Part shown: positions 42,267-49,290 of the stretch, in pieces
Layout: each line of letters opens with the position of its first letter
Numbering within the stretch: the first letter of the stretch is position 1
Source of the DNA: an uncultured Coriobacteriaceae bacterium
Lineage (GTDB): Bacteria > Actinomycetota > Coriobacteriia > Coriobacteriales > Atopobiaceae
Reading direction: 5' to 3'
Length of the DNA stretch: 49,290 bases
Assembly: GCA_902777325.1 (NCBI GenBank)
Contig: CACYTH010000013.1
Span: 1 to 49,290 of the forward strand
Program-made: the position numbers and the translations under genes
The notes under the pieces: generated by a model
What the model was told of the DNA's origin: nothing
The model's input: the letters and a program-made list of their open reading frames with translations, nothing else
The model's database searches: none

Positions 42267-44777
42267 CTACTCAATCGGACTGTGCAGGTGCCCTGACCCG
42301 TGGCCTTCTAGGCGACTGAGGCTCTCGCCATGCGCCGCGCGCACCACACGCCCCACCGCACGCGCCACCTCGCCCGCCTCGAGCAGGCTGCCGTCCACCA
42401 TCAGCCGGCTCACGCCACCGGCCACCAGCTCCGGCACCTCGGGCACTGCATCCAGCGAAGTAGAGGCGTAGATGCGGCTGCGTCCCTGCAGGTCGGTGCG
42501 CACGGGGAAGCGCTTGCCCTTGACGTCAACCAACTGCATGTCGTCCCTACGCAGGGCACATGCCGCGCAGTTGTGCACGCAGCGTCCGGCAACCTGCAGC
42601 ACGCAATGCTCGCTCGTCATCACGCGCGTGCGCCCATACACCACAAGGCCCACGGGCACCGGCGAGACCTTTGCCAAGCCCAGCACCTCATCCAGCGTGA
42701 GCTCGGCAGAAAGCCACACCGCCCTTGCTCCCGCATCGACCATGGAGAAGAGCGCGCTGGGATTATGAACGGGAATGCAGGGCCTGACCTCGGCAGATGC
42801 CCCGCGCTGACAGGCCAGGGCAAGCTCGGACACGCTGCCCACGCCCACGGGCTCACCCGAGCGCACAAACGGGTCCAGACGCTCGTGGTCAATCTCGCGA
42901 CACACCTCGTCAAGCCACGGCAGGGGCGTCTCACCGGGCTCCCAGTTCTCGCTCGTCAGGGCATCGGACATCGCATAGACTCTCGTGGCGCCGGCCTTTC
43001 GCGCCGCGCGGGCAGAGGCAACGTCGCGCACCAGGGCACAGACCTCCACCTCGGGACGAGTGCCGTCCTCGCGTGCGGCAAGCCTCTCCCCCACCTCGCG
43101 CGTGACAAGCACCTGGGAGGGTGCCTTGCCCACCTCGCGCGTCTCGTAGGGCTCGAGCAGCCTGCGCATGAGGGCCCGACAGGCCTCCGCACGCACCTTG
43201 TGCACGTCCGAGAACCGCATGCCACAGCCCTCGTCAAGCTCCACCTCAAAGGCCACGGGCACAAAGGCGGATCCGCCCATGCGGCCCACGTGCTCGATCA
43301 GGTCCTCGCGCGAGACTGCGCGAGACCGTGCCGCCTCGACCACAAAACCGCTGGCAGAGGCACTCGCCACGCCATCTGCGGTACCGACCTCCACCGAGAA
43401 GGGCTTGCCCAGGCGCGCCACCACCCGCACGTGCACCTCGCGCTGGCGCGGGATTTCCGCGCGAGCCGCGCGAGCCGCCACGTCAAGCGCCTGCTGAGAG
43501 CGGATCACGCGTACCGGACACCCCACGGCCATGGGGCGCACCGTACGACAGGTGAGCGTCTCCCCCGCCGCTGCGTCGCGGTCGGCGTTGGCCGTGAGGA
43601 ACTGTGACGGGTCGTCCACCGGACGCACCTCGAGCAGGTCTCCCTTGCCCACCGGCGCGTCCAGCATCACGTCTACCTCGGCCAACGTCACCTTGCGCGT
43701 GCGCTCGCGACCCCCGTTGGTCCCGCCGCGCCACACGCGGGCGCTGCCCAGGTCGCGGGTGGCAACCACGCGACCCACCAGCTCGCCACGGTTGTTGGAC
43801 CGCTCGTAGCTCATCATGTCGTTGTCCGACGCGCCATCAAGATAGGCGTCGGTAAAGTCGCGGTTGAAGGCACGGCGCAGCAGGCGGTCACGCTCCTGCA
43901 CCGCCAGCACGTCCTCCGCACCATCGAGCTCGTCTAGCGCCGAGCGATAGGCGCGAATCACCGCATGCACGTAGTCGGCGCCCTTCAGGCGGCCCTCCAC
44001 CTTGAGCGACCCGAGCCCCGCCTCGCGCAGCTCGCCCAACCGGTCGATGGTGCGATAGTCCTTGGGGCAAAGCGGGCGCACATCAGGCGGGCTCATGCGT
44101 CTGCCAGCACCGTCTACCAGCTCGTACGGCAAACGGCACGGCTGGGCGCACATTCCGCGGTTGGCGGAGCGGTCACCGCCCATGGAGCTCATCATGCAGA
44201 TGCCCGAATAGCAGAAGCACAGCGCCCCGTGGCCAAAGCCCTCGAGCTCCACACCCTCCTGGGCGATGCGTGCGATCTCAGGCACGGAGAGCTCGCGCGA
44301 GAGGGTCACGCGATCGACCTGCCATTGGTCGCGCACCCAGGCGACGCCACGCGCATCGTGCACGTTGGCCTGCGTGGAGATGTGGACCTCCATCTGCGGC
44401 CAGCGGCGGCGGACCTCGTCGAGCAGGCCCCAGTCCTGGATGATGAAGGCATCGGCGCCAAGCAGCCATGCGCGCCGCACCAGCGCGAGCGCGCGAGCCA
44501 TCTCGTCGGCCTTGATCACGACGTTGACCGTCACGTACACGCGTGCACCCGCTAGGTGCGCGCGCCTGCAGGCCGCCTCGAAGCTCTCGTCATCAAAGCT
44601 CGTGGCACCTCGACGGGCGTTGAAGCGATGCCCGAAACCCAGGTACATAGCGTCCGCGCCTGCGGCAAGGGCGGCATTGAGCTGCTCCGGGCCACCTGCC
44701 GGCGCCAGCAGCTCAAGACGCCCGCCCCCGGTGGGGACGGGCGCATTGTCAGTGTTTGTTGCAGTCAACGCGGCCAC
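42267..44777 (-). CDS. U32 family protein with C-terminal DUF3656
   Basis: The 836-residue product begins LELLAPAGGPEQLNAALAAG (TIM-barrel start), and has FGHGALCFCYSGICMMSS and ANRGMCAQPCRLPYEL, the U32 signature with its cysteines. Related proteins hydroxylate tRNA or rRNA bases and hold an iron-sulfur cluster; others were named collagenases. Here an RNA hydroxylase role is more likely. The C-terminal half (about 400-790) fits DUF3656. The GTG start overlaps the tyrS stop by one base (TAGTG). Confidence 0.88.
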   Translation of the reverse strand: MAALTATNTDNAPVPTGGGRLELLAPAGGPEQLNAALAAGADAMYLGFGHRFNARRGATSFDDESFEAACRRAHLAGARVYVTVNVVIKADEMARALALVRRAWLLGADAFIIQDWGLLDEVRRRWPQMEVHISTQANVHDARGVAWVRDQWQVDRVTLSRELSVPEIARIAQEGVELEGFGHGALCFCYSGICMMSSMGGDRSANRGMCAQPCRLPYELVDGAGRRMSPPDVRPLCPKDYRTIDRLGELREAGLGSLKVEGRLKGADYVHAVIRAYRSALDELDGAEDVLAVQERDRLLRRAFNRDFTDAYLDGASDNDMMSYERSNNRGELVGRVVATRDLGSARVWRGGTNGGRERTRKVTLAEVDVMLDAPVGKGDLLEVRPVDDPSQFLTANADRDAAAGETLTCRTVRPMAVGCPVRVIRSQQALDVAARAARAEIPRQREVHVRVVARLGKPFSVEVGTADGVASASASGFVVEAARSRAVSREDLIEHVGRMGGSAFVPVAFEVELDEGCGMRFSDVHKVRAEACRALMRRLLEPYETREVGKAPSQVLVTREVGERLAAREDGTRPEVEVCALVRDVASARAARKAGATRVYAMSDALTSENWEPGETPLPWLDEVCREIDHERLDPFVRSGEPVGVGSVSELALACQRGASAEVRPCIPVHNPSALFSMVDAGARAVWLSAELTLDEVLGLAKVSPVPVGLVVYGRTRVMTSEHCVLQVAGRCVHNCAACALRRDDMQLVDVKGKRFPVRTDLQGRSRIYASTSLDAVPEVPELVAGGVSRLMVDGSLLEAGEVARAVGRVVRAAHGESLSRLEGHGSGHLHSPIE

Positions 44778-45994
44778 TAGACCAGACGCACGAACTTGCG
44801 CTTGCCGTGCTGGATGACCGTGCCGGCCACCAGCGTGTCAGGGCTCACGTTGTATGCCTTGGGTGCCACGGCCTCGCCGTTGATCTTGACGCCGCCGCCA
44901 TCGATGAAGCGACGGGCCTCGCCAACGGAGCCGGCCAGCTTGGTGTCAGCCAGAAGCTTTGCCAGGTACACCAGGCCCTGGTCGTTGACCTGAATGTCTG
45001 CGGCAGCGTACTCGGGAATGTCATCGGGAATCTCGGCACGCTTGAACTGTGCGTCAAAGGCGTCCTGGGCCTTCTGGCCGGCGCCCTCGCCATGGTAGAG
45101 GTCCACGATGTTGCGCGCGAGCTCGCGCTTGCGGGCGTAGGGATCGGCGGTGCCGGCCTTGAACTCGGCGTCGATGGCGTCGATCTCCTCGATGGTCTTG
45201 GTCGAGCACAGACGGAAGTACATGGGCACGATCTCGTCGGCAATGGACATGAGCTTGCCGTACATGTCGTTGGGCGCGTCGGTGAGGCCCACGTAGTTGC
45301 CGTAGCTCTTGGACATCTTCTTGTGGCCGTCGAGGCCGACGAGCAGCGGCATGGTGAGCGCCACCTGGGGCTCCATGCCCTCGGCGCGCATGAGGTCACG
45401 GCCGGCGAGCAGGTTGAAGATCTGGTCGTTGCCGCCCATCTCGACGTCGGACTTGATGACGACGCTGTCGTAGGCCTGCAGCACGGGGTAGATGAACTCG
45501 TGCAGCGCGATGGACTGCTGGTTCTCGTAGCGGTTGTGGAAGTCCTCGCGCTCGAGGATGCGCGCCACGTTGAACTGGGCCATCAGGTGCAGCATCTTCT
45601 GCAGGTCGAGAGGCTTGAGCCAGTCGCCGTTGTGCACGATGGTGGTCTTCTCGGGGTCGAGCACCTTGACGGCCTGCTCGACGTAGGTCTTGGCGTTTGC
45701 CTCGACCTGCTCCTCCGTCAGCGGGGGGCGGGTGCTGTCGCGGCCGGACGGATCACCGATCAGTGCGGTGCCGTTGCCGATGATGAGGGTCACGTGATGG
45801 CCAAGGTCCTGGAACTGCCGCATCTTGCGCAGGGGCACGGCATGGCCGAGGTGCAGATCGGGGCTGGTGGGATCCACGCCCAGCTTGATGTTGAGGGGCT
45901 CGCCCTTCTCAAGCTTCTTCTTCAGCTCATCGAGCGGCACGATCTGCTGGGTGCCCGAAGTGATGACCTTAAGTTGCTCGTCGACTGGCAGCAA
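44777..45994 (-). CDS. tyrS: Tyrosyl-tRNA synthetase
   Basis: The 405-residue product has the class I HIGH-type motif HLGH at 48-51, KKMSKSYGN at about 223-231, and a C-terminal S4 domain (AGSVGEARRFIDGGG). It charges tRNA-Tyr. The TTG at 45994 was chosen: GGAGGA lies seven bases upstream and MLPVDEQ matches known N-termini; the long upstream frame is not conserved. No T-box consensus was seen in its 200-bp leader. It is coupled to the U32 gene downstream. Confidence 0.93.
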   Translation of the reverse strand: MLPVDEQLKVITSGTQQIVPLDELKKKLEKGEPLNIKLGVDPTSPDLHLGHAVPLRKMRQFQDLGHHVTLIIGNGTALIGDPSGRDSTRPPLTEEQVEANAKTYVEQAVKVLDPEKTTIVHNGDWLKPLDLQKMLHLMAQFNVARILEREDFHNRYENQQSIALHEFIYPVLQAYDSVVIKSDVEMGGNDQIFNLLAGRDLMRAEGMEPQVALTMPLLVGLDGHKKMSKSYGNYVGLTDAPNDMYGKLMSIADEIVPMYFRLCSTKTIEEIDAIDAEFKAGTADPYARKRELARNIVDLYHGEGAGQKAQDAFDAQFKRAEIPDDIPEYAAADIQVNDQGLVYLAKLLADTKLAGSVGEARRFIDGGGVKINGEAVAPKAYNVSPDTLVAGTVIQHGKRKFVRLV

Positions 45995-46179
45995 TGCTCT
46001 GTCCTCCAAAAGTCCTGTTGTCCTCGCGAGCTCGCTCACTCGAGTCGCGCACGCACCAGCATAGCGCAAGTTGTCCTGCAGATACTCTACAAGAGCGCAA
46101 CGACAGCCCCGAACCACTTTAAATACGATGGGCTCTCTCTGAAGTCTGGCATGCGCGCGCCCAGTTGTGCCGCGACTCC

Positions 46180-46185
46180 TATAAT
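46180..46185 (+). promoter_or_regulatory. -10 element of the class A PBP gene
   Basis: A perfect TATAAT lies at 46180-46185, 34 bases before the ATG at 46220. The -35 region is GC-rich and a poor match. The ribosome site GGAGGAGG is strong. Confidence 0.5.
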
Positions 46186-46219
46186 GTTGGTTTAACTGTC
46201 CCTTACGGAGGAGGAACGC

Positions 46220-48394
46220 ATGGGCGTCCGCAAGCGCAGGGCTCGCAAAAACGCACGCACCCACATCATTGGGTTTGGCATTGCCGGCATCTTCGGCTTC
46301 GTCGCCTTACTGGTGGCGGCGCTGGCGATGTCCCTTGGCACGCTCATCACGACGTGGCTGCAGGATCTCCCTGACTACAACTCCGCTGACGCATACCTCG
46401 TCAGCGAACCGACCGAGATCGTCGATGCCAACGGCACGACCATCGCCGAGTACTATCTGCAGAACCGGCGCAGCGTCGAAATCGGCGAGGTGAGCGACTA
46501 CATCCTCAAGGGTATCGTCGACATCGAGGACGAGCGCTTCTACCGCCACAACGGCGTCGACCCGCAGGGCATCGCGCGCGCCGTCGTCGCCCAGCTCGCA
46601 GGTGGCTCCCAGGGTGCCTCCACCATCACCCAGCAGCTGGTGCGCAACACCGTCCTCTCCGACGAGCAGTTCGACTACACCGTCAAGCGCAAGGTGCGCG
46701 AGGCGTACCTGGCCATCCAGATGGAGAAGATGTACACCAAGGACCAGATCCTGATGATGTACCTCAACACCATCTACTTCGGCCATCAGGCCTATGGCAT
46801 CCAGGCAGCCTCGGTCACCTACTTCAACAAGAACGCGAGCGACCTGACCCTTGCCGAGGCCGCCACGCTCTGCGGTCTCCCGCAGTCGCCGTCCACCTAC
46901 GACCCCATCCAGAACCCCGAGGGAGCTCAGTGGCGTCGCGACATGGTCCTCGACAAAATGCTCGAGCACGGCGACATCACGCAGGAGCAGTACGACGAGG
47001 CCATCAACACCCCCATGCAGACCAATCCCGGCACCTTCCTGCAGAACGAGTCCACGCAGCCCTACTTCACCGACTACGTGAAGCAGCTCCTGCTCGAGGA
47101 CTTTGACCAGGACACCGTCTTCCAGGGCGGCCTCAAGGTCTACACCACCATCGACCCGAGCTATCAGGACGCAGCCGAGCAGGCAGTGGCAACGCGCCTG
47201 TCCGAGCTGGGCAACGAGCGCCTCGACGCCGCGCTTGTCGCCGTCGACCCCGACACCGGCTACATCAAGGCCATGGTCGGAGGACGCGACTACCAGGAGA
47301 GCCAGTTCAACCTTGCCACTCAGGCGCGCAGGCAGCCGGGCTCCTCGTTCAAGCTCTTCACCCTCGCCGCAGCCGTACGCGAGGGCATGAACCCCAACAT
47401 CTACATCAACTGCAACTCGCCCATGACCTTCTCGCCCACCTGGACGGTGCAGAACTACGGCAACGAGAGCTATGGTGTGCGCACGCTGGCCGACGCCTTC
47501 GCCATCTCGTCCAACACGGGCTTCGTCCAGGTTGCCGAGGCCATCGGTGCAGACAAGATCGTGACCACCGCCAAGGACATGGGTATCTCCGTCGACTTGC
47601 CCGCCTACTCCTCGCTCACGCTGGGCACCGTGGGCGTTCCGCCCGTGCAGATGGCCGAGGCCTATGCCACGGTCGCCACCGGCGGCATCCACCGCGACGC
47701 CATCGCCATCACGCGCATCGAGGACCGCAACGGCAACACCGTCTACGAGCATGAGGACGACGCAACCCGCGTTCTCGACGAGGGAGTCTCCTCCGCGGTG
47801 CTCGAGGTCATGAAGGGCGTCTGCACCTGGGGCGGCACCGCCGAGGTCGTCGGCAGCGGCCTAACCGTCAACCAGCCCGTCGCAGGCAAGACCGGTACCA
47901 CCGAGAACTTCCGCGACCTGTGGTTCTGCGGCATCACCCCGCAGCTCTCTGTCTCCATCTGGTGCGGCTACCGCGAGGAGGCCGAGGTGTACGTCTGGGG
48001 CTCGGTCGCCCACCCGTACAACACCGCCTGCCCGATCTTCAACTACTTCATCAACTCGGTCCTCGAGGGCGTGCCGCGCGAGGAGTTCCCGACCTCAAGC
48101 TCCCAGCCCACTTACAAGGACAACAGCACCTGGACCTTCAAGGGTGGCTCTTACAGCAGCTACAGCTACTACACCGAGGAAGAGCAGACGGACGAGCAGC
48201 AGGAGGAAGAGAACAGCTACGACACCACCACGACCACGGTCGACACGACGCCCGAGCCGCAGAGCACCGACACCACGCAGACCGACGTCGTTGACCCTGG
48301 CTATGACGACGGCACCTATGTCGACGATGGCGGCGAGTACGTGGACGACGGCACCTATGTCGAGGGTGGCGATGGGTCCGAGGGCGGTTACTGA
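46220..48394 (+). CDS. Class A penicillin-binding protein (transglycosylase/transpeptidase)
   Basis: The 724-residue product has a basic cytoplasmic start, one membrane helix (about 15-45), and a GT51 domain with EDERFYRHNGVD (catalytic Glu about 101) and GASTITQQLVRN. A penicillin-binding domain follows with SSFK (Ser about 374), SSN (about 429) and KTGT (about 556). It polymerises and cross-links peptidoglycan. The C-terminal 80 residues are Thr/Asp/Glu/Tyr-rich with repeated GTYVDDGG-type units, probably disordered and outside the cell. The gene is divergent from tyrS and ends at a strong terminator. Confidence 0.95.
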   Translation: MGVRKRRARKNARTHIIGFGIAGIFGFVALLVAALAMSLGTLITTWLQDLPDYNSADAYLVSEPTEIVDANGTTIAEYYLQNRRSVEIGEVSDYILKGIVDIEDERFYRHNGVDPQGIARAVVAQLAGGSQGASTITQQLVRNTVLSDEQFDYTVKRKVREAYLAIQMEKMYTKDQILMMYLNTIYFGHQAYGIQAASVTYFNKNASDLTLAEAATLCGLPQSPSTYDPIQNPEGAQWRRDMVLDKMLEHGDITQEQYDEAINTPMQTNPGTFLQNESTQPYFTDYVKQLLLEDFDQDTVFQGGLKVYTTIDPSYQDAAEQAVATRLSELGNERLDAALVAVDPDTGYIKAMVGGRDYQESQFNLATQARRQPGSSFKLFTLAAAVREGMNPNIYINCNSPMTFSPTWTVQNYGNESYGVRTLADAFAISSNTGFVQVAEAIGADKIVTTAKDMGISVDLPAYSSLTLGTVGVPPVQMAEAYATVATGGIHRDAIAITRIEDRNGNTVYEHEDDATRVLDEGVSSAVLEVMKGVCTWGGTAEVVGSGLTVNQPVAGKTGTTENFRDLWFCGITPQLSVSIWCGYREEAEVYVWGSVAHPYNTACPIFNYFINSVLEGVPREEFPTSSSQPTYKDNSTWTFKGGSYSSYSYYTEEEQTDEQQEEENSYDTTTTTVDTTPEPQSTDTTQTDVVDPGYDDGTYVDDGGEYVDDGTYVEGGDGSEGGY

Positions 48395-48440
48395 TCTCGC
48401 GCGCCCGCACTGACCCAAACACGGACGCAAGCCAAACATT

Positions 48441-48472
48441 AGTCCGCCCGCATCCTATGATGCGGGCGGACT
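48441..48472. terminator. Bidirectional intrinsic terminator
   Basis: Perfect 14-bp arms 48441-48454 and 48459-48472 with a CTAT loop, between the PBP gene and the convergent argR. A short T-rich tract follows on the plus strand. Confidence 0.88.
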
Positions 48473-48531
48473 TTGCATTAGAGGCTATGGCCTGCCCTGC
48501 AGGCACCGACAGTGCCGTAGGGCGTCGTCTT

Positions 48532-48969
48532 CTACCTGTTGGGGGTACTTAGCTTATTGACGAGGTTGACCAGCTCGTCTGCACCCGAGTCGCTGCCACA
48601 GACCACAAGCACCGTATCGTTGCCCGCAACGGAGCCAAGCACGTCGGGCAGAGAGGCCGCGTCCACTGCCGCGGCGACACCCGGTGCGGTGCCCGGGTGC
48701 GACTTGACCACCACGAGGTTCTGCGCACGCTCGCAGGAGGTAACAAACTCGGAGACCATGCGCTGCAGGTGAAGGTCCTCGGCCAGCACGTAGATACCCT
48801 CGGAAAGCTTCTTCAAGCCCATGTCCGCGATGTCACGAGAGACAGTTGCCTGCGTGCAGTTATAGCCGATACCCTGCAGTTCCTCGACAAGCGAGCGCTG
48901 CGTGCGGATCGACTTGGCACGAACGATGTCTCGGATGGCATCCTGCCTGCTGTTGCGGCGCTTGACCAT
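48532..48969 (-). CDS. argR: Arginine repressor
   Basis: The 145-residue product has an N-terminal winged helix with YNCTQATVSRDIADMGL, and a C-terminal core with GTAPGVAAAVDAASLPDVLG and GNDTVLVVC, where arginine binds and hexamers form. It senses arginine and represses arginine biosynthesis genes, none of which lie in the window. The ATG at 48969 has GGGGGA four to five bases upstream. A possible -10 (TATAGA, 49054-49049) lies before it. Confidence 0.93.
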   Translation of the reverse strand: MVKRRNSRQDAIRDIVRAKSIRTQRSLVEELQGIGYNCTQATVSRDIADMGLKKLSEGIYVLAEDLHLQRMVSEFVTSCERAQNLVVVKSHPGTAPGVAAAVDAASLPDVLGSVAGNDTVLVVCGSDSGADELVNLVNKLSTPNR

Positions 48970-49104
48970 CTTGTCCCCCTTGGCCCGAAAGATTGGATAA
49001 CGCTGTTGAGTAAGCACTAACAGACGATAGCTTACAGCGCCCTCGGTATCTATACAATTTCGCAAATGTTAAGGGAAATATACTAATTTTCGATTCAATG
49101 GACA

Positions 49105-49134
49105 TGCCCTGAGCGAAACGACCCGCTCAGGGCA
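49105..49134. terminator. Hairpin after the right-edge gene
   Basis: TGCCCTGAGCG (49105-49115) pairs with CGCTCAGGGCA (49124-49134), an 11-bp perfect stem with an eight-base loop. It is 42 bases past the stop of the partial dTDP-glucose dehydratase gene on the minus strand. It also lies within the argR upstream region. Confidence 0.7.
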
Positions 49135-49176
49135 CCATTCCTAGAATGTATATTTGATTGAATTTGGCAACTATCC

Positions 49177-49290
<114 letters not shown>

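Noticed and set aside
45995..46219. T-box leader for tyrS
   Set aside because: The region has dyads, but no AGGGTGG-type T-box sequence or terminator pair was found on the minus strand.

Overview
The window reads as chromosomal DNA of a high-GC, single-membrane bacterium. It best fits the class Coriobacteriia, for example the Olsenella/Atopobium group. This placement is inferred from gene content: an Asp23/AmaP/DUF2273 module joined to MurT-GatD, LCP and class A PBP wall genes, Lgt, ArgR, DUF4430 surface proteins next to an ECF transporter, and a SpoIIE/STAS partner-switching cassette. There is no outer-membrane machinery. Many starts are GTG or TTG, and many neighbouring genes overlap by a few bases. 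I saw no rRNA, tRNA, CRISPR array, transposase or phage gene.

Layout. 1-5.9 kb: scattered metabolic genes (RibD-C reductase, HAD phosphatase, GH1 phospho-glucosidase with a flavin reductase, 2-hydroxyacid dehydrogenase). 6-9.7 kb: a regulatory cassette with a small ECF-like sigma factor, a STAS antagonist, and a membrane protein that joins a sensor, a SpoIIE phosphatase and a RsbW-like ATPase. 9.8-16 kb: an NHLM-type peptide export system (short HlyD-like subunit, C39-peptidase ABC protein, second ABC protein) with a 67-residue candidate precursor that carries an NHLM-like leader, and no modifying enzyme. 16-20.4 kb: Nudix, polysaccharide deacetylase, DUF697-type GTPase, methyltransferase. 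20.4-22.5 kb: a DUF262-HNH-RAMA protein that looks like a modification-dependent nuclease. 22.6-23.8 kb: cysK behind a promoter containing a perfect dyad and an apparently leaderless 27-codon reading frame rich in Cys codons. 23.9-31 kb: gatD, murT, asp23-like, DUF2273, amaP, LCP, gpsA and yebC, all on the minus strand.

31.3-39.95 kb is a long minus-strand operon. A recognisable cobalamin riboswitch heads it, followed by a giant surface protein (three DUF4430-like repeats plus a beta-propeller), a second DUF4430 protein, ECF T, fused ECF A-A', ECF S, a cysteine-rich small protein and an acyltransferase. I read it as a corrinoid capture and uptake operon. 40-49 kb: an unrecognised TTG-start gene, lgt, a Nfu-like protein, a U32-family protein, tyrS, a class A PBP, argR, and the 3' end of a dTDP-glucose 4,6-dehydratase gene that enters from the right edge.

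Structured DNA outside genes includes a perfect 38-bp-arm inverted repeat at 31.2 kb, built from GTCCCAC motifs that also fill the left window edge, a 33-bp direct repeat pair at 42.2 kb, and several clear intrinsic terminators. The observations I rate highest are the Cys-codon leader of cysK, the orphan NHLM peptide, the riboswitch-controlled DUF4430/propeller/ECF operon, and the partner-switch cassette built around a small ECF-like sigma factor.
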